Positions 52,506 to 60,509 of a stretch of 64,000 nt of DNA are shown in pieces. Where the stretch lies: the NCBI RefSeq assembly GCF_004000945.1, contig NZ_BIMF01000021.1:49705-113704 (forward strand), written 5' to 3'. Position numbers and translations under genes: made by a program. This stretch comes from Paenibacillus lautus NBRC 15380 (lineage in GTDB: Bacteria; Bacillota; Bacilli; Paenibacillales; Paenibacillaceae). The notes beneath the pieces were generated by a model. The model had not been told where the DNA came from. It was given only the letters and a program-made list of their open reading frames with translations, and ran no database searches. The first letter of the stretch is position 1, and every line of letters starts with the position of its first letter.

Positions 52506-53339
52506 ATGAGAAGAGAAACGCTGATCAAAATCATCCTCTTCATTTTATTCTCCATACTTTGCTTTCTGATCCTGGTACCTTTTTATGCCGTCACCATCGC
52601 TTCCTTTAAACCCGGGGAGGATTTGATCCGGTATGGGCTGAATTTGAAATTTGACCTATCGGTGATGAGCCTGGACAATTTCACATACCTGTTTACGGGC
52701 GATCATTCTTACTTTATGTGGTTTTTTAACTCTTTGCTCCTCACGGTGGTTCAGGTTACGTTAACCCTGCTGGTCAGCGCAACCGTTGCCTATGGGTTTG
52801 CAGCCTATGATTTCATCGGCAAGAACTTCTTGTTTATCTGCGTGCTTCTGATTATGATGGTTCCTTTTGAAATTCTTCTTCTTCCGTTATACTCCCTGAC
52901 GTACAACCTTGGCCTTATGAATTCATACTCGGCGATTGTGCTGCCGGGAATCGCAAGCGCAGCTACGATCTTTTTCTTCAGGCAGTATTTAAGAGGGATT
53001 CCAAAAGAAATGATTGCGGCAGGGCGGGTGGACGGCGCGACGGAATATGGAATTTATGTGCGGCTGATCTTGCCTGTGATGAAGCCATCCTTCGCTGCCA
53101 TGGCGATCCTGAACGGCATGAACAGCTGGAACAATTTTCTGTGGCCGTTCATGGTGCTCAGCGACGATAGCAAGTATACACTTCCGATCGGATTAAAGAC
53201 GCTCTTGACCCCTTACGGGAACAACTATGATTTATTGATTGTCGGCTCCTTCTTCTCGATCATTCCGATCTTTATTTTGTTCATGGCTTTCCAGAAGTAT
53301 TTTATCGACGGGATGACAGCGGGGGCGGTGAAAGGATGA
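52506..53339 (+). CDS. araQ: Arabino-oligosaccharide ABC permease AraQ
   Basis: This is the second permease of the importer (MalG/UgpE group), with 277 residues and six predicted helices. The EAA loop is EMIAAGRVDGATEYGIYVRLILP, and the C-terminus FIDGMTAGAVKG is the usual ending of this family. AAGGAGG at 52492-52498, within the end of araP, lies 7 bases before ATG 52506; a TTG six bases upstream is less likely. It is the last gene of the arabinan cluster. No clear terminator follows directly. Confidence 0.93.
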   Translation: MRRETLIKIILFILFSILCFLILVPFYAVTIASFKPGEDLIRYGLNLKFDLSVMSLDNFTYLFTGDHSYFMWFFNSLLLTVVQVTLTLLVSATVAYGFAAYDFIGKNFLFICVLLIMMVPFEILLLPLYSLTYNLGLMNSYSAIVLPGIASAATIFFFRQYLRGIPKEMIAAGRVDGATEYGIYVRLILPVMKPSFAAMAILNGMNSWNNFLWPFMVLSDDSKYTLPIGLKTLLTPYGNNYDLLIVGSFFSIIPIFILFMAFQKYFIDGMTAGAVKG

Positions 53340-53451
53340 CCGCTTGATCGATAGGAAGGTCCTGACCTTGCAGGCGGTACCACAAATCCATTATGATACA
53401 AAGAAACCTGCGTGTTTTCATGTTTGATATGATGAATGAGGTGACCGTATC

Positions 53452-53667
53452 GTGCATCCTGTAACTCGGGCTCTATTATGGATTGGCGGCGCTCTGATCG
53501 TGATCGGGCTGCTCTGGCCTGTCATTGGACGATTTGTCGGCCGGCTGCCGGGTGACATCGTGGTGGATAAACCCCATGTCAAAATTTACTTCCCGATCGT
53601 AACCTGCCTCGTCATCAGCGTGGTGGGCTCGTTGATTCTGTTTCTGATTCAGCAGTTTCGTAAATAG
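53452..53667 (+). CDS. DUF2905 family small membrane protein
   Basis: The protein has 71 residues and two membrane helices (about 6-27 and 47-66). The loop GRLPGDIVVDKPHVKIYFPI is the conserved core of DUF2905, a family of unknown function found in many bacteria. GAGGTGACC precedes the GTG start. The gene is separated from araQ by about 110 bases and probably has its own promoter. Confidence 0.85.
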   Translation: MHPVTRALLWIGGALIVIGLLWPVIGRFVGRLPGDIVVDKPHVKIYFPIVTCLVISVVGSLILFLIQQFRK

Positions 53668-53744
53668 CAGGGATTTCATAAGAAAAACGTCTATCGACGT
53701 ACTTTCTCAGAAGACAGACCGCGGTTAGGGGATGTTTTTCGTGC

Positions 53745-53789
53745 GATATCAGGAAGGCCTAAGCTTCGGAGTTTATACTTTCTGATATC
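53745..53789. repeat. Imperfect inverted repeat between convergent genes
   Basis: GATATCAG at 53745-53752 pairs with CTGATATC at 53782-53789, with further GAA/TTT pairing inside. A smaller hairpin, ACGTC/GACGT, lies near 53687-53700. Function unknown; they may be remnants of terminators for the DUF2905 gene. Confidence 0.5.
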
Positions 53790-53791
53790 TT

Positions 53792-53837
53792 AAAAAAAAC
53801 AGGCCGGCTAGGGCAAACCCTTAGCCGGCCTGTTTAC
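53792..53837 (-). terminator. Terminator of the yitT-like gene
   Basis: On the minus strand AAACAGGCCGGCTAAGGG pairs with CCCTAGCCGGCCTGTTT and is followed by a long T run. Confidence 0.93.
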
Positions 53838-53852
53838 ATGGAAGAGAGAAGC

Positions 53853-54722
53853 TTACTTCTGAATGATGGTAATCTCGGCATTCGGATCCAGGCTTCTCAC
53901 GATGGACTTGAACCTGGGCATCTCCAGAATGTGAACCCGATAGACCAGCTGCGTCGAACCGATGGTGTCACCGTCATGCGTAGAATCATCTTTAGCGTTA
54001 GCAGTTTGGGATTCATACCCCATGATGGTTTTCATGCTGTGCCTGATTTCCGCTTCGCTCACGCTGCGAATCCGGACCTCTCGTTTAAGCGGGAGGCTTG
54101 AAGTCGTAATTCGCCCGGTCTCCAGCGCCATCAGACATGCGATCGCGGAGTACATCGCTCGTTCCCAGCCGAGAAGCAGCCCTGCCAATGTCAGTACGAA
54201 TGTATTGACCATGATATGGATGTACGGCAGCTTTAGGCGGGTTAGCAGATGCGATAGCTGCTGCGGAATCTTAGGCATTTGCAGTGTGTCCAGGACAACG
54301 CCGTAACGAAGGCCGATACCGATGCCCAGCCCAAGGAAAATGCCGCCGATGCCTGCGCTCCCGATATTGCTGTCGATGAGAGCGGGAACCGGAAAGAACA
54401 GGATTGAGCATACGGAAAACGTAAGCAGCCCGACGGTGGCAATGACGGCTTTTTCCCGGTTGGTCCTACGGTAGACCAGCAGGAGCAGAGGCAGGTTTAA
54501 TGCAAACAGAAACATGCCCGTATGAAGCCCCGTCAGATGCGAAGCGAGCGCAGAGATTCCCGTTACGCCGCCCGCGATGATGCCGCTAGGAACTAGAAAT
54601 AAATCTAAACCGAACGCCGCGATCAGGCCTCCGATGGCAGCCATGCTCATTCTTCTTCGTGTACTTGCCTTGCTTACGGCCTCTTGCGGACCGTTCGTTA
54701 CCCGAACCGGGGCTTGAACCAT
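53853..54722 (-). CDS. YitT family membrane protein
   Basis: The protein has 289 residues. Five to six membrane helices (about 25-190) carry the YitT pattern GLIAAFGLDLFLVPSGIIAGGVTG. A C-terminal cytosolic DUF2179 domain (about 200-289) ends in RFKSIVRSLDPNAEITI. The family function is not established; DUF2179 domains may sense small ligands. I chose ATG 54722, 10 bases after AAGGAGGG; a TTG two codons upstream is too close to it. It lies just downstream of the khtTU pair, on the same strand and possibly in the same operon. Confidence 0.88.
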   Translation of the reverse strand: MVQAPVRVTNGPQEAVSKASTRRRMSMAAIGGLIAAFGLDLFLVPSGIIAGGVTGISALASHLTGLHTGMFLFALNLPLLLLVYRRTNREKAVIATVGLLTFSVCSILFFPVPALIDSNIGSAGIGGIFLGLGIGIGLRYGVVLDTLQMPKIPQQLSHLLTRLKLPYIHIMVNTFVLTLAGLLLGWERAMYSAIACLMALETGRITTSSLPLKREVRIRSVSEAEIRHSMKTIMGYESQTANAKDDSTHDGDTIGSTQLVYRVHILEMPRFKSIVRSLDPNAEITIIQK

Positions 54723-54739
54723 AGGCAATGTACCCTCCT

Positions 54740-55984
54740 TTATCCGCTGGCACTTTCATCCTTTAGCTTCGGTTTAACCGGTTTCTTCTCCTTATGATCT
54801 TTAAATCTAATTATTTTGTTTAAGAAGTTATAGACGTGCTTGGACTCCTTGGTCAGCAGCGGTCCGAGTATAGCCAGTATCAGCACATACAAGGCTGCAA
54901 ACGGCTGGATGAAGGTTGCAAGTCCGCCCGCTTTACCCATATTAGCGAGAATAATGGAGAATTCCCCGCGGGATACGATGGTCAGACCGATATTGGAGGA
55001 TGCCTTGGAGGACAATCCTGCACTGCGTCCTGCAAGCATACCTGCAATAAAGTTACCAAGGAGCGTGATGACAACGGCGATCAGCGATAACCACACAGCT
55101 CCGCCAAGCTCGGAAGGTACAATCGTTAAACCGAAGCTAAAGAAGAATATGGCTCCAAAGAAATCACGGAATGGTAAAATCAAATGCTCAATGCGTTCAC
55201 GATGCTCCGTCTCAGCCAGGACGAGCCCGACGAGCAGAGCGCCGATGGCCTCGGCAACATGAATCGTTTCGGCGAATCCTGCGAGCAGGAACAACGCGCC
55301 AAAAACAACCAAGGCAAACAATTCGTTAGACCGTATATTTAATACCTTATTCAGAAGCGGAACGGCTTTACGGCCAATAATAAGGACTAGCAGCATAAAT
55401 CCGAGGGCGATCACCGCAGATATCAGTACTCCGCCGAGCGATGATGATCCGCTCAATACGAGGCCGGAAAGAATAGAGATATATACAGCCAGGAATACAT
55501 CCTCGAACATGATAATACCGAGAATCATTTCAGTTTCGGGATTCGCCGTTCTTTTCAGGTCAACCAGCACCTTGGCTACGATAGCGCTTGAGGAGATGGT
55601 GGTTATTCCCGCAACAATGAGTGTTTCCGCCACGGGGAATCCGGAAAAGATCCCGATCATCAGCCCAAGCGTAAAGTTAATGGCAATATAGATGCTGCCA
55701 CCAACAACGATGGACTTCCCTGATTTGATTAACCGGCCGACCGAGAATTCGAGGCCAAGATAGAACAGAAGGAACAGTACGCCGATTCGACCCATAAAGT
55801 CGATGAACGGAGCACTTTCTATAAAACGAAAATCGAATGATCCAAAATGAAAAGCATGAGGCCCTACCGCCATCCCTATCAGAATATAGAAAGGGACGAC
55901 GGAAAACCGGAGTTTAGCCGATAGCAACCCCGCCAGGGCGATCAGAGCAATCGCCAGTCCAACTTCTAAAACCAAATGATCCAT
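54740..55984 (-). CDS. khtU: K+/H+ antiporter, KhtU type (CPA2 family)
   Basis: This membrane antiporter has 414 residues and about twelve helices. The Na_H_Exchanger domain shows ISSSAIVAKVL, LGIIMFEDVFLAVYIS and VSRGEFSIILANMG, as in KhtU of B. subtilis, which exports K+ in exchange for protons. There is no C-terminal TrkA-N domain; regulation comes from the separate KhtT subunit encoded directly upstream. The start codon follows the khtT stop after three bases, so translation is coupled. Confidence 0.9.
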   Translation of the reverse strand: MDHLVLEVGLAIALIALAGLLSAKLRFSVVPFYILIGMAVGPHAFHFGSFDFRFIESAPFIDFMGRIGVLFLLFYLGLEFSVGRLIKSGKSIVVGGSIYIAINFTLGLMIGIFSGFPVAETLIVAGITTISSSAIVAKVLVDLKRTANPETEMILGIIMFEDVFLAVYISILSGLVLSGSSSLGGVLISAVIALGFMLLVLIIGRKAVPLLNKVLNIRSNELFALVVFGALFLLAGFAETIHVAEAIGALLVGLVLAETEHRERIEHLILPFRDFFGAIFFFSFGLTIVPSELGGAVWLSLIAVVITLLGNFIAGMLAGRSAGLSSKASSNIGLTIVSRGEFSIILANMGKAGGLATFIQPFAALYVLILAILGPLLTKESKHVYNFLNKIIRFKDHKEKKPVKPKLKDESASG

Positions 55985-55987
55985 TCA

Positions 55988-56479
55988 TCAACCACGTCCG
56001 TTCATCAAGATTTGTTTAAATAGCCGCTGTTGTTGACGCTCACCGACAACGACGAGTGTCGAGTCCGGTGTAATGATAACGTCAGGTCCGGGATTGATTT
56101 GTTTACTGTTTTTATCAACTGTCGCAATGATGGTTGCGCCTGAGGCTTGGCGTACGCCCAAATCACCAATCGATTTACCTGCCCCGTAATAGTGGGGCTC
56201 GATGCGGTACCATTCGATAATCAATTCGTCCAGCGCCATGTCGATTGTTTCCAGCGCCTTAGGTTTATAAGTGAGACCGCCAACGATGGCAGCAATTTGG
56301 CGGGCCTCATCATCATCCAGGGAAATCATGGAGATGCTTTCGTCCGGATCGTCATGTTCATAATGGTACATTTCACGGCGGCCGTCGTCATGAATGATAA
56401 TGACCAGTTTATCGCCACCGCGGGTATCGATTACGAACTTCTTACCAATTCCGGGCAAATCTGTTTCGCGAACATGCAT
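55988..56479 (-). CDS. khtT: Regulatory subunit of K+/H+ antiporter, KhtT type
   Basis: This is a soluble protein of 163 residues. The N-terminal part (about 1-70, with LPGIGKKFVIDTRGGDKLVI) matches KhtT. The C-terminal TrkA-C domain (about 78-160, ending in DSTLVVVGERQQQRLFKQ) binds nucleotides; in B. subtilis KhtT senses cyclic di-AMP and activates KhtU. TAGGAGG precedes the ATG. The third Bacillus gene, khtS, is not present. Confidence 0.9.
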   Translation of the reverse strand: MHVRETDLPGIGKKFVIDTRGGDKLVIIIHDDGRREMYHYEHDDPDESISMISLDDDEARQIAAIVGGLTYKPKALETIDMALDELIIEWYRIEPHYYGAGKSIGDLGVRQASGATIIATVDKNSKQINPGPDVIITPDSTLVVVGERQQQRLFKQILMNGRG

Positions 56480-56712
56480 AGGTTAAAATCCTCCTAAAAA
56501 TACACTTTTAGTTTTTTGCAGACCGATCACACGGATATCAAAAATATACGAAGCCAAATAAAACAATCCATTCAGGATGAAATTGCACAGTTTTTAATAA
56601 ACCTATGTGCATACGTCAATCATCACAGGTTGAGGGTAGGGTTGCATGAAAGATGAAAAATTGGCGAATTTAAGAAACCGCAGTCAGTTTGAATGCGAAA
56701 AAGGGGAGGATA

Positions 56713-57057
56713 CTATACGAACTTCGATGTGTATTTAATGGGGAATAGTAATAAAAGCCGGAGCCGAAGCGGAATGATCGGCCGATACGGCAGACGTGTT
56801 TTGGGAGCCTGCAGCATAAGAACGGCCGACATCAATAAGAACAGCGGCAAGGTATTGCCGGCTGCCTTAAGTTTGGAGAGAATTTGAGAGTGTTTCAGAA
56901 CAGCCGCTTTCAGATGATGGTCGTGCTTGTATACATACCGCTCATCATGGGTTTCGCTGCTGTAGTACTCCTGGACGGGAATGTAAAGGGCAAATGCCGT
57001 AACCAGAACAAGTACCAGCATCCAAAGAATTTTTGCTGTTTTTAAGAAACGGTTCAC
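56713..57057 (-). CDS. Small membrane protein of unknown function
   Basis: From GTG 57057 the protein has 114 residues. It has two membrane helices (ILWMLVLVLVTAFALYIPV and TLPLFLLMSAVLMLQ), between which lies a charged loop rich in His, Glu, Asp and Tyr (SSETHDERYVYKHDHHLKAA) that could bind metal. A basic C-terminal tail follows. I do not recognise a family. GGGGGAG lies 6 bases before the GTG; a start at 57096 would add 13 residues but ignores this site. A 23-bp inverted repeat covers its likely -35 box, which suggests control by a Fur-family metal regulator. Confidence 0.65.
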   Translation of the reverse strand: MNRFLKTAKILWMLVLVLVTAFALYIPVQEYYSSETHDERYVYKHDHHLKAAVLKHSQILSKLKAAGNTLPLFLLMSAVLMLQAPKTRLPYRPIIPLRLRLLLLFPIKYTSKFV

Positions 57058-57091
57058 GGTTACTCCCCCTTCGTCCCAAGCTTCTATGTTA

Positions 57092-57131
57092 ATCATAACA
57101 TAAAAATAATCGTTCTCAAAATGAGAACGAT
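57092..57131 (-). promoter_or_regulatory. Promoter with Fur-family-like operator before the small membrane protein
   Basis: ATCGTTCTCA (57109-57118) and TGAGAACGAT (57122-57131) form a perfect inverted repeat with three A residues between. On the minus strand TTGAGA and TATGAT, 16 bases apart, form a promoter whose -35 box lies inside the repeat. The half-site TGAGAACGATTA resembles Fur boxes. Confidence 0.55.
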
Positions 57132-57197
57132 AAATTATTTTTGAACACTTTTACAGATCAATTTCATTTTTTACATTATATTGAAGCGAGACTTGTC

Positions 57198-57389
57198 TTA
57201 CCTTTTGCGAAGTTTATCGTAATTTTCCGTATCGGGATTGATATCAACTTTCGATTCATCTTTATCTTCCAAAATGCCAAGGACCAGATCGTCGAGTTTA
57301 TCGGTTGCGGCTTGATTCGGACGGTCGGGCTCGGGAATAGGGTCTACGCCGGGGAACTGTCCGTCATATTCAGGTTTCTTTTTGCTCAT
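57198..57389 (-). CDS. Small hydrophilic protein of unknown function
   Basis: The protein has 63 residues, very rich in Asp, Glu, Lys and Pro, with no membrane segment or Cys. It begins with SKKKPEYDGQFPGVDPIPEPD and ends in a basic KLRKR. I do not recognise it. AAAGGA lies about 11 bases before ATG 57389, and codon use looks normal. It lies upstream of the small membrane protein gene on the same strand, but that gene has its own promoter between them. Confidence 0.6.
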   Translation of the reverse strand: MSKKKPEYDGQFPGVDPIPEPDRPNQAATDKLDDLVLGILEDKDESKVDINPDTENYDKLRKR

Positions 57390-57603
57390 TAGGGTCTCAT
57401 TCCTTTCTGGCAATATTTTGGCACAAAAGGTTTCGTTATATGTAACGAATAAACGCGGGGGGTGAAAATGAAACAAGGCAAGCGATCATCAACGTGGTAA
57501 CCGTCTTCCTTCTATATTAGGTAGCTCCTATATATCCATCTGCTATATAAGAAATATGCTAGAATGTAGTGGAGGAATATTATACCAGGGGGTAATGTTA
57601 GAT

Positions 57604-58227
57604 ATGAAGAAAAAAATGCTGTGCTGCACCATCGCTTTATTGCTTGTGTCCGGTTCGGTTGTTTCTGCTCATCCGGGAAGAACAGATGCCAATGGAGGGC
57701 ATACCTGCCGTACCAATTGCGAACGCTGGGGTCTGTCCTATGGCGAGTACCATTATCATAACGGCGGAGGAAGCTCTTCAGGCAGCAAGTCATCTTCATC
57801 CACGCCTAAAGCCAAATCATCGAAGAATAGTACAACAAAATCCACTGTGCCGAAGCCGGCAGTTCCGGCCTATGCCAAGTCCGGACTTAAAGTTTACGTT
57901 AACGGCAGCGTGGTGAAGTTTGACAGTGAGCCGTTGGTGTATAACAACATCAATTTGGTTCCGCTGCGGGAAATCGCCGAAGGAATGGGAGCTGAGGTTA
58001 CCTGGAATCGCGAAGCTGCCACCATTGGCGTGCAAAGAGACAATCATAAAATAACACTCACGATTGGCAGCAAAACCGTCTTTTACAACGGCAAATCGGA
58101 AAACGTTACGGTCGCTCCAAAAGTGATCAACGGCGTGACTTATGTTCCGATTCAGGTGTTTGCAAGGGGCCTTGGTGCTGGCGTGAACTATACCGATCAT
58201 GATAAAATTCTGAGAATCTCTTTATAG
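57604..58227 (+). CDS. Secreted YHYH protein with copper amine oxidase-like domain
   Basis: The protein has about 207 residues. A signal peptide (about 1-20, ending in VVSA) is followed by a short YHYH segment, HPGRTDANGGHTCRTNCERWGLSYGEYHYHNGG, then a Ser/Lys/Pro-rich linker (about 60-95). The C-terminal half is a copper amine oxidase N-terminal-like fold (VYVNGSVVKFD, VPLREIAEGMGAEVTW, GVTYVPIQVFARGLGAGVNY), a module common in Paenibacillus surface proteins. The function is unknown. ATG 57604 starts the signal peptide; ATG 57595 is three codons upstream and close to GGGGG. Confidence 0.8.
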   Translation: MKKKMLCCTIALLLVSGSVVSAHPGRTDANGGHTCRTNCERWGLSYGEYHYHNGGGSSSGSKSSSSTPKAKSSKNSTTKSTVPKPAVPAYAKSGLKVYVNGSVVKFDSEPLVYNNINLVPLREIAEGMGAEVTWNREAATIGVQRDNHKITLTIGSKTVFYNGKSENVTVAPKVINGVTYVPIQVFARGLGAGVNYTDHDKILRISL

Positions 58228-58278
58228 GAATAAAATAAATACTGCTTCAAACGGGTGAACAGAGAGGGGAGAGCATAC

Positions 58279-58710
58279 TTGAGTTTTTTTGATAAATTTA
58301 AGGCAGGTGTGTCCGACGCCGGAAACAAAGCCAAAACACTGGTGGAGATCAATCGGTTAAAGCTGCAAAACAACGGTAAAAAAAGCGACATCGATGAGCA
58401 ACTTCTGGAAATCGGCAAGGTTGTATTTGCTTCAACCGAAGCTGGGAAGTGGCCGCCTGATCAGGAGAGTATTCAGAGCTACGTGGCCAAGATTCATCAA
58501 TTGAATTTTGAAATCGAACAAAATCTGCTTCATATCGCCAATCTTACGGATGAGAAGGTATGCAGAGGCTGTGGGAACAGCTCCGCTATGAATGCTAAGT
58601 TCTGTGCCCACTGTGGCCGTACGTTCGAGGTGATTCAAGTGCAATCGGAAGAGGAGCGCAAAGAGGTTCCGCTGCTGGAGGATGGCGGCGACCAAGAGGA
58701 ACCGAAGTAG
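58279..58710 (+). CDS. Zinc-ribbon protein of unknown function
   Basis: The protein has 143 residues. The N-terminal two thirds form a predicted helical or coiled-coil region (SFFDKFKAGVSDAGNKAKTLVEINRLK and onward). A zinc ribbon with CRGCGNSSAMNAKFCAHCG lies at about 95-115, and an acidic tail ends the protein. Similar small proteins are often found in Paenibacillus, with no known role. I chose TTG 58279, about 7 bases after GAGAGGGGAG; the frame is open to a GTG at 58255 without a binding site. A terminator follows. Confidence 0.75.
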   Translation: MSFFDKFKAGVSDAGNKAKTLVEINRLKLQNNGKKSDIDEQLLEIGKVVFASTEAGKWPPDQESIQSYVAKIHQLNFEIEQNLLHIANLTDEKVCRGCGNSSAMNAKFCAHCGRTFEVIQVQSEEERKEVPLLEDGGDQEEPK

Positions 58711-58756
58711 TGTTGTTCTAATTGACCTGATGTTAGGATGAATGTTTTTGCTAAAG

Positions 58757-58807
58757 ATAGAGCCGCCCCTGGTTTGGGAATGACCGGGGGCGGCTCTTTT
58801 TCTTTTT
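58757..58807 (+). terminator. Terminator after the zinc-ribbon gene
   Basis: AGAGCCGCCCC pairs with GGGGCGGCTCT, with GGT/ACC extension inside, followed by a long T-rich run. Confidence 0.9.
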
Positions 58808-58828
58808 GTCCCGGGTGAAGGAAGCCGC

Positions 58829-58869
58829 AAATCATTACAGAATGATTTATAAAGGTGATCTTACTCACC
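58829..58869. promoter_or_regulatory. Two inverted repeats before the solute-binding protein gene
   Basis: AAATCATT and AATGATTT are separated by four bases (58829-58848). GGTGA and TCACC are separated by six bases (58854-58869). They lie about 55 bases before the start codon, in the likely promoter, and may be regulator sites. Confidence 0.4.
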
Positions 58870-58920
58870 ATAAATCGTTATATAGTAATATTAGCTTACT
58901 AGCTGAGGGAGTGAGGACAT

Positions 58921-60477
58921 ATGCCGATGAACAAGGCCTGTAATGATGAGTTTTTTCAACATGGGAATCAAAGGGTGTCAAGGCTGCTTAAAGGTAACGT
59001 TCTATTGCTTCCCGTCTGTGTATTTCTGATGCTCCTTGCTGCTGGGTGTAACAGTACAGGCCCTAAGGATGACCATCCGCTGGAGAATCAACCGAAAAGC
59101 GCGTCCATCAGCATCGTCATTTCCAGTCTCGGGATGACGTTCCCTGCCGGGATGGACGAGAATGACAATCCGTATCTGGATTACATTGAAGAGCGCACGG
59201 GGCTCGAGATCGGAGTTAATCTTCCGCCGCCTGAGGTATACAACGAGAAGCTGGATGTCATTATGTCCTCGGGCAACTTGCCGGATATGCTCCATACGTA
59301 TGAACCGGTGTGGTTCGACAATTATGTCAAGCAAAAGGCATTTATGCCGCTGGATGAGTTAATCGACAAGTATGGTCCCCATCTAAAGGAGAAGATTCCG
59401 CCGGAGGTCTGGGATCGGGTTCGATATGGCGGCAAAATCTATGCGGTTCCGAGCTTGAATGAGGTGACTGGGGCAGAGCTGATGTATGTCCGAAAGGATT
59501 GGCTTGATCGGCTTGGCCTCGAGCCGCCCGAAACACTGGACGAATATTACGAAGTCATCCGTGCCTTTACGCTCGATGATCCGGACGGCAACGGCGTGCA
59601 GGATACGATCGGCCTTACCCTGACATCGAAATTAGGCAGGTCTTCCCCGTTCTTCGGCGCCTTCGGCACGCAGCGGAATACGTGGTTTGAACGGGACGGG
59701 CAGCTGGTGAACGGAAGCATTCTGCCTGAAACGAAGGAAACCCTCGCGTTTTTTGCCAAGCTGTATCAGGAGAAGCTGCTCGATCGGGAGTTTCCTCTTA
59801 ACCTGCAAAATAATCTGTTCGAGAAGATAGAAAATGGCACGGTGGGCCTCTTCTCCGCAGCATGGTACGACACGCGGGGACCGATTGCGGCCAATATGAG
59901 CAAAGACCCGGAGGCTGTATGGATGCCGCTTCCGTATCCCACGGGACCGGACGGATTTAAAGGGGTAGAAGGCAAGGATATTATCCGCGGCTACAATGTC
60001 ATTCCCGCCGAATCGGAGAAAGCAGCCGAAGTGATTAAGTTTCTGGATTTTATCGCCAGTGATTATAAGACGCTGAAGCTCGGCTTCGAGAACGAAATCT
60101 GGCGTTGGGAGGACGGGGCGATTGTTACGGATTTTGCGCTTCACGACAAGCATTTGTACCGTGGCATTTACCAGTCGCTTGTTGATGTGCCCGACCAACT
60201 GCTGTTTAAGGAGCGGCTTGACTCCCTAGGCGATTTCAATCTATACAACAACTTGCAAATGATTAATCAGCATATCGTTCCTAACGCGTTCTACGGAGTT
60301 CCCACGCCTGCCATGACGAAATACAGCAATAAGCTAAAAAATCTGGAGGATGTCTTTACGAAGATCATTATGGGGCTGGAACCGCTGGATGCCTTCGATG
60401 ACTATGTGAAGAGGTGGAAGGAAGAAGGAGGAGATGAAATCACGAAGGAAGTGAATGAATGGTACTCCAAACAATGA
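58921..60477 (+). CDS. Extracellular solute-binding lipoprotein (family 1, LipO type)
   Basis: The protein has 518 residues. The N-terminus is long for a signal peptide; a hydrophobic core (about 27-41) ends in LLAAGC with Cys43 as lipid-anchored residue. The binding fold contains NLPDMLHTYEPVWF and ELMYVRKDWLDRLGLEPPETLDEYYE, a pattern typical of the large Paenibacillus LipO/YtcQ group that binds oligosaccharides. The ligand is unknown. GTGAGG lies 5 bases before the ATG. It is followed without a gap by a YesM/YesN two-component system. No permease gene is within the window, so a sensing role or downstream permeases are both possible. Confidence 0.85.
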   Translation: MPMNKACNDEFFQHGNQRVSRLLKGNVLLLPVCVFLMLLAAGCNSTGPKDDHPLENQPKSASISIVISSLGMTFPAGMDENDNPYLDYIEERTGLEIGVNLPPPEVYNEKLDVIMSSGNLPDMLHTYEPVWFDNYVKQKAFMPLDELIDKYGPHLKEKIPPEVWDRVRYGGKIYAVPSLNEVTGAELMYVRKDWLDRLGLEPPETLDEYYEVIRAFTLDDPDGNGVQDTIGLTLTSKLGRSSPFFGAFGTQRNTWFERDGQLVNGSILPETKETLAFFAKLYQEKLLDREFPLNLQNNLFEKIENGTVGLFSAAWYDTRGPIAANMSKDPEAVWMPLPYPTGPDGFKGVEGKDIIRGYNVIPAESEKAAEVIKFLDFIASDYKTLKLGFENEIWRWEDGAIVTDFALHDKHLYRGIYQSLVDVPDQLLFKERLDSLGDFNLYNNLQMINQHIVPNAFYGVPTPAMTKYSNKLKNLEDVFTKIIMGLEPLDAFDDYVKRWKEEGGDEITKEVNEWYSKQ

Positions 60478-60509
60478 TGTCGGCCGCCAAGAGAGGGGGG
60501 AGTCGATTG

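Noticed and set aside
56646..56738. Possible 30-codon plus-strand peptide gene
   Set aside because: It begins with ATG after a purine-rich stretch but overlaps the end of the minus-strand membrane protein gene, and nothing else supports it.
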